A DNA stretch of 9,913 nucleotides from Bacilli bacterium (lineage in GTDB: Bacteria; Bacillota_I; Bacilli_A; RF39; UBA660), in contig JAFPMR010000187.1 of NCBI GenBank assembly GCA_017411235.1, positions 1-9,913 of the forward strand. Reading direction: 5' to 3'. Under the pieces are notes generated by a model. It did no database searches. It had not been told where the DNA came from and saw only the letters and a list, made by a program, of their open reading frames with translations. Positions 1 to 5,022 of the stretch are shown piece by piece. The first letter of the stretch is position 1. Every line of letters begins with the position of its first letter. The position numbers were made by a program, and so were the translations under genes.

Positions 1-26
1 AATGTATTTTTAGCAAATTTTTCTAT

Positions 27-57
27 AAAAAACAAGATAAATTATTATTTATCTTGT
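27..57 (-). terminator. Terminator of the 140-residue gene
   Basis: An 11-bp perfect stem (32-42 with 47-57; arms ACAAGATAAAT and ATTTATCTTGT) with a four-base loop is followed on the minus strand by T residues. The TAA stop (45-47) spans the loop and the first stem pair. Confidence 0.88.
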
Positions 58-467
58 AACATTTTAAGTAAATCAATTTTAAACATATCTTTTGAGGCAT
101 TCTTTTTAGAAATCATAATACCTTTATATGTTGTTAACTCAGATTGATGTCCTTCTAATAAAATGTCTGAAGGAGTTATATTATTAAGCATAATTGTTTG
201 CTCTTTAACATATACTGTATAAATTAATTTAACGTCACCATGTACCTGAGTAAACATATTATCACTAGGTAATTTTAATTCATATGTTTCAGTACCAGCT
301 TTTTTATTTTGGCTAGTCATAATTCCAACGAATTTACCATTTCTTAAGGCTGGATAGTACTCAAAGTTTAACTTTTTATATGCTAACATATTGTACTTCT
401 TTAACGCTCTTTCTAGTTTCTTAAATTCGTTTTCGTTAATATAATCTAATACATATCCTTTCATCAT
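45..467 (-). CDS. Uncharacterised 140-residue protein
   Basis: I do not recognise this protein. The N-terminal 25 residues look helical (EFKKLERALKKYNML). The rest alternates short hydrophobic and polar residues like a mainly beta fold, for example GKFVGIMTS (44-52), TYELKLP, and VKLIYTVYV (79-87). No signal peptide, membrane helix, zinc ligands or helix-turn-helix is evident, so it is probably a small cytosolic protein. Two ATG codons stand in a row; the first (467) is five bases from the G-run ribosome site and the second (464) is eight, so either could be used. It is a single-gene unit with two candidate promoters and a strong terminator. Its only visible link is the promoter block shared with the ATP-grasp gene. 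Confidence 0.8.
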   Translation of the reverse strand: MMKGYVLDYINENEFKKLERALKKYNMLAYKKLNFEYYPALRNGKFVGIMTSQNKKAGTETYELKLPSDNMFTQVHGDVKLIYTVYVKEQTIMLNNITPSDILLEGHQSELTTYKGIMISKKNASKDMFKIDLLKMLQDK

Positions 468-496
468 GAATTCCCCCTTATTTCATTCGTGATTTA

Positions 497-526
497 ATTT
501 TACCATCGAATGTTTAAAACCGTCAA
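497..526 (-). promoter_or_regulatory. Proximal promoter of the 140-residue gene
   Basis: The -35 box TTGACG (521-526) and -10 box TAAAAT (497-502) are 18 nt apart. The -10 box is 29 nt from the ATG, against 30 nt at the related ATP-grasp promoter. The ribosome site AAGGGGG (473-479) is again a G run. Confidence 0.62.
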
Positions 527-539
527 ATTTTGCTATCAA
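510..539 (-). promoter_or_regulatory. Conserved 30-nt block over the proximal promoter of the 140-residue gene
   Basis: Same pattern as at 9507-9536: TTGATAGCAAAATTTGA, four variable bases, TTTAAA, one variable base, AT. The last four bases of the 17-mer again form the start of the -35 box. See the entry at 9507-9536. Confidence 0.6.
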
Positions 540-571
540 TCCTGCTTCCAATTTTAGATGGTTCGAGATAA

Positions 572-600
572 ATTATACCAATTTAGCCCATAAATATCAA
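572..600 (-). promoter_or_regulatory. Distal promoter upstream of the 140-residue gene
   Basis: The -35 box TTGATA (595-600) and -10 box TATAAT (572-577) are exactly 17 nt apart, close to consensus. Transcription would start near 565 and give a leader of about 98 nt that runs through the second promoter and the conserved block. Confidence 0.65.
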
Positions 601-643
601 TAAAAATAAGCCTTTTTAATATAAAAAATCTTTATAGGCTTAT
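601..643 (-). terminator. Possible second, weaker terminator
   Basis: TAAGCCT and AGGCTTA arms (607-613 and 636-642, plus one A-T pair) enclose a 22-nt A/T-rich loop and are followed on the minus strand by TTTTTA. The large loop makes it less certain than its neighbour at 661-682, whose stem it echoes. Confidence 0.4.
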
Positions 644-660
644 AAATATACTTTTTCATT

Positions 661-682
661 AAAAAAAGCCTTAAAAAGGCTT
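661..682 (-). terminator. Terminator of the PfkB-fold / Smr operon
   Basis: AAGCCTT and AAGGCTT form a 7-bp stem with a three-base loop, and T follows on the minus strand. The TAA stop (681-683) overlaps the 5' arm. Confidence 0.83.
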
Positions 683-953
683 AATTTATGTCTAATTCGA
701 TGATTGTTTCACCATCGTTTAAACCATTTATGTAGTATTTTAGTACTTTTTTATGGTTTTTTAAGTAATTATGAGTAGCACTTCTTAATGCTCCAGTACC
801 TTTTCCATGGATTATTACGATATTTTTCTCTTTTAATTTAAGATTATCTTTGATAAATGACTCAATTACTGCTATACAAGTAGCTCTTGTTTCGCCATGA
901 ATATCTAATCTTGGAAATCTAATAGTAAATGGATCATTAATAGTTCTGCTCAT
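681..953 (-). CDS. Stand-alone Smr-domain protein
   Basis: The 90-residue protein is essentially one Smr domain, the nuclease domain found at the C-terminus of MutS2. It shows LDIHGETR (16-23; the usual motif is LDLHG) and VIIHGKGTGALR (46-57), the family's H-G-x-G-x-G loop. Smr domains bind or cut nucleic acid; in MutS2 they act on branched DNA or on mRNA of stalled ribosomes. Here the MutS and ATPase parts are absent. The gene starts inside the PfkB-fold gene (17-nt overlap) with only a weak purine-rich ribosome site, GATGAAGAAAC, so it probably depends on ribosomes coming off the upstream gene. The role of this pair is unknown. Confidence 0.92.
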   Translation of the reverse strand: MSRTINDPFTIRFPRLDIHGETRATCIAVIESFIKDNLKLKEKNIVIIHGKGTGALRSATHNYLKNHKKVLKYYINGLNDGETIIELDIN

Positions 954-1842
954 ATAGTTTCTTCATCTCTTCCAATGTTGGTATAGCATCAGTTGTTCCA
1001 ACTTTTTCAGCACATAATCCTGCTGCTATACAACCCATTTTAACAGCTTTTTCTAAATCCCCACCATTTACTAAGGTATGAGCAAAAGCTGCTCTGAATA
1101 TTGTACCACATCCATGAGTATCCACAACATTTACTTTTAAACTTGGGCTGATCTTTATTTGATTATTTATACAATATAGCGCGCCTTTTTCACCTAAAGT
1201 GATTACGAATTCTGTATTTAGGTATTTTTTCTTTAATCTTTGATATACTTGAACTAAAGTTTCCATTTGTTGGAAGTCTACTTTAACACCTGTAACAGAT
1301 TCAGCAAATTCTTTAGTACATATTACGTATTTAGCTTTTCTTAATAACTCAATAACTGGTTGAGTTATTAAACTAGCATCTAAAACAGATAAGGCATGAG
1401 GATATCTTTCTAGTAAGTTCTTAGCTTGTACTGAGTCGTATCCGTCTACACATATTACATCAGGTGTGAAGTCAAAATCACATTTCTTTAAACTGATGTA
1501 TTTATCAGATAAGTTATATGTTGTATGTTTACCTGTACTTTTATTTATTAAAACAACTGATAAGCTTGTATCATTATCGTATGATGGTTCTATATAACGT
1601 GTATCGATGTGCATGGAATCAAATACTTTTCTAATTCTTGTTCCCCATACATCGTTACCTAAAACACCTGCTATAGCTGCTGCTACACCCCATCTAGCTA
1701 AACAACATCCAATTGCTGCAGCAGTTCCTCCAACAGTACCACCTTTGTCGAAGAATTCATTTACTGATCCTTCATCTGGCATTTTATCGATAGTTAGATT
1801 TACTTCATAACTAATTCTACCCATACATATTGCTTTAAGCAT
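937..1842 (-). CDS. PfkB-family (ribokinase-fold) protein with an altered catalytic motif
   Basis: This 301-residue protein has the length and order of a PfkB sugar kinase. The N-terminal glycine-rich substrate loop GGTVGGTAAAIG is at about residues 34-45. VICTKEFAESVTG (173-185) corresponds to the N-E-E family signature, and VITLGEKGALY (213-223) to the nucleotide-site strand. In the second PfkB signature, D-T-x-GAGD, the sequence reads DTHGCGT (241-247), so the aspartate that acts as catalytic base is Thr247 and Ala is Cys245. The Asn usual in the first glycine loop is also replaced. It may be a pseudokinase, a binding protein, or a kinase with an unusual mechanism. The raw bases across the motif are unambiguous and in frame. 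Its 3' end overlaps the Smr gene by 17 nt, so the two are translationally coupled. Confidence 0.87.
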   Translation of the reverse strand: MLKAICMGRISYEVNLTIDKMPDEGSVNEFFDKGGTVGGTAAAIGCCLARWGVAAAIAGVLGNDVWGTRIRKVFDSMHIDTRYIEPSYDNDTSLSVVLINKSTGKHTTYNLSDKYISLKKCDFDFTPDVICVDGYDSVQAKNLLERYPHALSVLDASLITQPVIELLRKAKYVICTKEFAESVTGVKVDFQQMETLVQVYQRLKKKYLNTEFVITLGEKGALYCINNQIKISPSLKVNVVDTHGCGTIFRAAFAHTLVNGGDLEKAVKMGCIAAGLCAEKVGTTDAIPTLEEMKKLYEQNY

Positions 1843-1848
1843 ATCAAT

Positions 1849-1856
1849 CACCCTTT
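1849..1856 (-). promoter_or_regulatory. Ribosome binding site that sets the PfkB-fold start
   Basis: AAAGGGTG on the minus strand lies six bases before the ATG at 1842. An in-frame GTG at 1851 is part of this site and would have no ribosome site at a usable distance, so ATG 1842 is preferred. Confidence 0.7.
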
Positions 1857-1867
1857 ATTCTCTTATA

Positions 1868-1896
1868 ATTATAATATAAATTTTGTTAGTATTCAA
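1868..1896 (-). promoter_or_regulatory. Promoter of the PfkB-fold / Smr operon
   Basis: The -35 box TTGAAT (1891-1896) and -10 box TATAAT (1868-1873) are 17 nt apart. The site starts just after the glycosyltransferase stop codon. Confidence 0.75.
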
Positions 1897-1905
1897 TTAA
1901 TAATA

Positions 1906-2505
1906 TTATTCCTTTGTGTAGCCAATCTTACCTTGTAAATAATTAGTAGACATACTGTCTGGTCTTCCCCAATTATAGAAATATAAGATATCTTCAATGT
2001 TTTCTTTTTTTCCTTTTCTTACTTCTTTATTAAATAATTCATCTTCACCTATATTTTGTTTAGGATTAAAACGAGTATCACCAATTAATTCTTTTTTATA
2101 AATGCAATTCCATACACTAGTATTCCATTTTTCTGGTTGATCTTTAATAATTCTTTTACCATTGATACTTTGCCAGCTAAAAAAGCAATAATCAAAGTCG
2201 GATGTTTTAATCTTATTTAGGATTTTAGATACATAGTCTAGTGAAACCAGGTCATCAGAATCGACAAAAGTAATATATTTACCTTTAGCGTTATCTAGGC
2301 CTATGTTTCTTGGAGTTGATGCGTTTCCGGAGTTCTTTTCTAGATGAATTACTCTTGCTGGTAGTTCATCTAACTCTTTTTCGTTGCAACCATCATCTAT
2401 TATTAACCATTCTACTTCATCAGTTAATTGAGTATTTAATATTTTAGATAAGAATTTTATGTATTTTAAAGTGTCATAGTATGGTGTAATAATAGTTAGT
2501 TGCAT
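1906..2505 (-). CDS. Family 2 (GT-A fold) glycosyltransferase, short
   Basis: The 199-residue protein carries the GT2 signatures in order: the N-terminal strand LTIITPYYD (3-11), IIDDG (35-39) contacting the nucleotide, NSGNASTPRNIGL (58-70), which corresponds to the N-x-G-x-S-x-ARN-x-GL stretch, the metal-binding VDSDD (81-85), and IGEDELF (152-158), which supplies the likely catalytic acidic pair. It would move a sugar from a nucleotide sugar to an acceptor, perhaps a surface glycan. It is shorter than many GT2 enzymes and lacks a C-terminal membrane or extra domain, but every core motif is present. The ribosome site AAGAAGGTAG precedes the ATG. No good terminator follows, so transcripts may continue into the PfkB-fold gene. 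Confidence 0.9.
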   Translation of the reverse strand: MQLTIITPYYDTLKYIKFLSKILNTQLTDEVEWLIIDDGCNEKELDELPARVIHLEKNSGNASTPRNIGLDNAKGKYITFVDSDDLVSLDYVSKILNKIKTSDFDYCFFSWQSINGKRIIKDQPEKWNTSVWNCIYKKELIGDTRFNPKQNIGEDELFNKEVRKGKKENIEDILYFYNWGRPDSMSTNYLQGKIGYTKE

Positions 2506-2537
2506 AATTCTACCTTCTTTATTATTTATTCTATTGT

Positions 2538-2546
2538 ATTATAACA
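2538..2546 (-). promoter_or_regulatory. Extended -10 promoter of the glycosyltransferase gene
   Basis: TGTTATAAT on the minus strand, directly after the terminator T run. No -35 box is recognisable, because the hairpin occupies that position. Confidence 0.7.
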
Positions 2547-2547
2547 T

Positions 2548-2575
2548 AAAAAGACTAAGAAATGTCTTAGTCTTT
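2548..2575 (-). terminator. Terminator of the two-gene membrane operon
   Basis: GACTAAGA and TCTTAGTC make an 8-bp perfect stem with a four-base loop, extended by A/T pairs and followed by T. The TAA stop (2567-2569) is in the stem. The T run merges into the next promoter. Confidence 0.87.
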
Positions 2576-3337
2576 AATTTTAGAATGTAATTTTTTGAAT
2601 TGCTCTTCTGTAACATAATTTTTAATTACATCTTTTCTTTCTTCGATATCTTTAATTAATTCTTTATCATTTAATTTTTTGATTAATGAATCTATATTTA
2701 TTTCTTCTCCTAAAGCACTTATTAATTCTGTTAAATAGTATCCATCTTTTTTCTCAATGTAATAATCTACTATTGGATCAAAGTTTTTATTAGTGTTTTC
2801 ATAATTAAATGCTAAACGCCATAACCATTCTCTTTCGTCTTTTTCAATACCAACACGAACTAGTTCTTCGAATTCTTCGTTAGATAATTGTGGTGGGAAT
2901 GGTGCTTTAATGTACTGAGCTATAAATTCTAATAATTCATATTTTGTTAAACTATCAAAACACTTGTTAAAGTATTTATTGCTATTAATGAAATCAGTTA
3001 CTTTAAACCATCTTTCATGAGAATCTATTTCTTTTTCATGTTCTTTTTTTAAGTTAGTAATTTGTTTTCCTAATATTTCGTCATCTTCTGGAATTGAACT
3101 TAGTTTATCAACTAGTTTTTTTATTTGCTCTTTTTTAACTCTTACATATTCGTCTTCCTTATTCGGATTATCTTTAGATATTTTTTCAATTCCTTTGATT
3201 AATTCTTCAATGGCTTTGACATCTTTAGCTGGATATTTTTCTAAATCCATCTTTTTAAGTTGCTTAATTAATTCTTCAACAGATATATATCTATTAAAGA
3301 ACTTGTAACAAATATTTAATAATTCTTTATTTTTCAT
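2567..3337 (-). CDS. Uncharacterised helical protein, coupled to the membrane-protein gene
   Basis: I do not recognise this 256-residue protein. It is highly charged, rich in Lys, Glu and Asp, and looks almost entirely alpha-helical. Residues about 20-110 have the heptad-like pattern of a possible coiled coil. A second region (about 125-250) contains the aromatic-rich segment EREWLWRLAFNYE (172-184) and then DYYIEKKDGYYLTELISAL (191-209), which resembles a helical-repeat fold. There is no signal peptide or membrane helix, so it is likely cytosolic. Its ribosome site GAGGTGA (3342-3348) overlaps the stop of the preceding membrane-protein gene, which argues for translational coupling and perhaps a shared job. 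No terminator separates the two genes. Confidence 0.85.
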   Translation of the reverse strand: MKNKELLNICYKFFNRYISVEELIKQLKKMDLEKYPAKDVKAIEELIKGIEKISKDNPNKEDEYVRVKKEQIKKLVDKLSSIPEDDEILGKQITNLKKEHEKEIDSHERWFKVTDFINSNKYFNKCFDSLTKYELLEFIAQYIKAPFPPQLSNEEFEELVRVGIEKDEREWLWRLAFNYENTNKNFDPIVDYYIEKKDGYYLTELISALGEEINIDSLIKKLNDKELIKDIEERKDVIKNYVTEEQFKKLHSKIKD

Positions 3338-3347
3338 ACTATCACCT

Positions 3348-4004
3348 CTATTTAGCTAGCTTTTTGTTTAAGAACACGATTATTAAGGAGATTAAATACG
3401 TTATTAAATAGATTATTGGCAAAGCAAAGATAATATTACTCATTTTACCACCAAGAAAGCCATAAAAATCATACTTATAAGATAATCCGTCAGTCTTGAG
3501 ATGAGCAATTATTGCACCTGTATAATAAATGGAATAGATTATCATTGGTAATAAACCATATAATGCATTTTTAAGTTTATTATTGTGTTTTTCGAAGAAT
3601 ACATAACTTGTTAAAGCTAATAATGGAACTATTAAGTGAAAGAATAAATTACTATTATTATACATAGCATAGAATCCATATCTAGGTGTTAAGAATACTA
3701 AAGTAACTAGAAAAGTTAACATGATACCTGCTGTTCCTAAAAGTTTTAAAATATAAACACGCTCTGGTATTTTGTTTATTTTCTTTCTAAGTAATAAACA
3801 TTCATATATTATTAACCATAAGGAAATAATTCCTATTAAGATATTGGAATCTACTGTATAGAATTTAAACATTTCAATTTTAGTTGCAGTTAGTAAATCT
3901 TGTGCTGGCATAAACTTAATACCATTAAACATAAATATATTTCCTAATAATACTAAAATTACTATTAGTATATTGAGTATTAATGATTTTTTAACTTTCT
4001 TCAT
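3348..4004 (-). CDS. Six-helix integral membrane protein, function unknown
   Basis: The 218-residue protein has six clear hydrophobic segments at about 7-28, 52-71, 87-106, 119-137, 146-166 and 190-212, with basic residues in several of the connecting loops and tails. Recognisable landmarks are FYTVDSN (48-54) before helix 2, and NLFFHLIVPLL (119-129) with an in-membrane histidine and proline. This pattern recalls the Pr6Pr group of bacterial membrane proteins (FAR-17a/AIG1-like), but I hold that only weakly, and no catalytic role is proven. It is the first gene of a two-gene operon: its TAG stop overlaps the ribosome site of the next gene, whose ATG is 10 nt further on. The two proteins may therefore be made in matched amounts. 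Confidence 0.85.
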   Translation of the reverse strand: MKKVKKSLILNILIVILVLLGNIFMFNGIKFMPAQDLLTATKIEMFKFYTVDSNILIGIISLWLIIYECLLLRKKINKIPERVYILKLLGTAGIMLTFLVTLVFLTPRYGFYAMYNNSNLFFHLIVPLLALTSYVFFEKHNNKLKNALYGLLPMIIYSIYYTGAIIAHLKTDGLSYKYDFYGFLGGKMSNIIFALPIIYLITYLISLIIVFLNKKLAK

Positions 4005-4025
4005 ATTCTCACCTTTTACGTATTA

Positions 4026-4034
4026 ATTATAACA
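4026..4034 (-). promoter_or_regulatory. Extended -10 promoter of the membrane-protein operon
   Basis: TGTTATAAT on the minus strand, starting two bases after the terminator T run. There is no -35 box, as the terminator hairpin occupies that place. A ribosome site (AAAAGGTGAG) follows before the ATG at 4004. Confidence 0.72.
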
Positions 4035-4035
4035 T

Positions 4036-4064
4036 AAAAAAAGATAGATTATTTCTATCTTTTT
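4036..4064 (-). terminator. Terminator of the YitT-family gene
   Basis: AGATAG and CTATCT arms, extended by A/T pairs around a short AATAA-type loop, are followed on the minus strand by seven T. The TAA stop (4063-4065) lies at the base of the A/T extension. The T run continues directly into the next promoter. Confidence 0.85.
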
Positions 4065-4941
4065 AGAATTGTTTTTCGAATTCTCCTTTTATTCCAATAC
4101 CTTCACTTTTAATCATAAATGTACGAATATTAAAGTTTTTCATATTTCTTTCTAGTTTGATTAATTCATATTTTGTTAGAGCTGTATAGATGATATATGT
4201 TCTAGAGTCATCATAGCCACCTTTAGCATACCAGTATGTAAAATCTCTATTTAGTTCATTTTTAATAAAATCATTGATTAGTTTAGGATTTTCTTTGCAG
4301 AATATGAATGCTGTAGAACAGATATTTTGTTCATGTAAGCGATCAACCATTAAACTATCTACTGCAGAATAAATAATAGAATAAATCATGATTGGTAAAC
4401 CATATCTTATTCCTGCTATTGCATAGATGAATAAATTTATTGCTAAACCTAATTTACCTACAGAAAAGTGATTATTCTTTTTAGCTAATGTTAAACCGAC
4501 GATATCTGTTCCTCCAGTAGATGCTCCACTAGATAAGATCATTCCTACTCCTACACCACCAATTAAGCCGCCTACAAAGACGTTTGTTAGTGTATCGTCT
4601 ACTAATAGTTTATTAGGCAATACTGATAGTAATACGGCTTGTATTGATACAGCGAACAAGGTTCTAAAGAAGAAATGCTTCCCTAGGTTTTTATATGCTA
4701 TTACAAATAATGGTATATTTATTAAATAATAGATAATACCACTGTAATCAAATGTTGTATTTAGATGAAATACATCGTTACAGATACTTCTAATTAATTG
4801 TGATAGACCAAGTATTCCTCCTGTATATAAATCATTTGGAACAACAAAGAAGTTAATTGCTATACAGAATAGTAATGAACCTAAAATAGCTTTAAATAAA
4901 TCTTCTAAACTCCAGTTAAATGTTTTTTTGATAAATTTCAT
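4063..4941 (-). CDS. YitT-family membrane protein
   Basis: The 292-residue protein has the YitT layout. The N-terminal membrane domain shows hydrophobic segments at about 15-35, 67-83, 90-108, 119-137, 163-177 and 183-197. It contains the family motif GASTGGTDI (139-147) and an early VPNDLYTGGILGLSQLI loop (34-50). A soluble C-terminal domain (DUF2179 type, about 205-285) follows and ends with GIGIKGEF. Length is typical of the family. The transported substrate or exact role of YitT proteins is not settled. The gene is a single unit with its own promoter and terminator. The ATG at 4941 is preceded by GAGGTGA at a good distance. Confidence 0.93.
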   Translation of the reverse strand: MKFIKKTFNWSLEDLFKAILGSLLFCIAINFFVVPNDLYTGGILGLSQLIRSICNDVFHLNTTFDYSGIIYYLINIPLFVIAYKNLGKHFFFRTLFAVSIQAVLLSVLPNKLLVDDTLTNVFVGGLIGGVGVGMILSSGASTGGTDIVGLTLAKKNNHFSVGKLGLAINLFIYAIAGIRYGLPIMIYSIIYSAVDSLMVDRLHEQNICSTAFIFCKENPKLINDFIKNELNRDFTYWYAKGGYDDSRTYIIYTALTKYELIKLERNMKNFNIRTFMIKSEGIGIKGEFEKQF

Positions 4942-4963
4942 ATTATCACCTCAGTGCATGTAA

Positions 4964-4991
4964 ATTATAACATTTTAAAATTAAATGTAAA
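4964..4991 (-). promoter_or_regulatory. Promoter of the YitT-family gene
   Basis: The -35 box TTTACA (4986-4991), a 16-nt spacer and TATAAT (4964-4969), preceded by TG-T, form an extended -10. The spacer is nearly filled by the dyad ACATTT-N7-AAATGT (4970-4988). The ribosome site GAGGTGA follows, before the ATG at 4941. Confidence 0.7.
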
Positions 4992-4996
4992 TACAT

Positions 4997-5022
4997 AAAA
5001 AAAGACTAGATTATCTAGCCTT
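4997..5022 (-). terminator. Terminator of the surface-protein gene
   Basis: GGCTAGA and TCTAGTC pair (one G-U on the minus strand) around a three-base loop, and a run of seven T follows. The loop is exactly the TAA stop codon (5011-5013). Confidence 0.88.

Noticed and set aside
1607..1810. Plus-strand open frame of 67 codons
   Set aside because: It lies fully antisense to the conserved PfkB-fold gene, has no ribosome site and encodes a low-complexity protein.
1843..1851. GTG start for the PfkB-fold gene three codons upstream
   Set aside because: The GTG is itself part of the AAAGGGTG ribosome site. The ATG at 1842 has proper spacing.
1899..1910. Palindrome AATAATATTATT after the glycosyltransferase stop as a terminator
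   Set aside because: It has only A/T pairs and no T run after it, so it would not form a stable terminator hairpin.
3354..3361. Palindrome AGCTAGCT near the end of the membrane-protein gene as a terminator or site
   Set aside because: An 8-bp palindrome with no loop, inside codons, with no T run on the minus strand. The downstream gene is clearly coupled.
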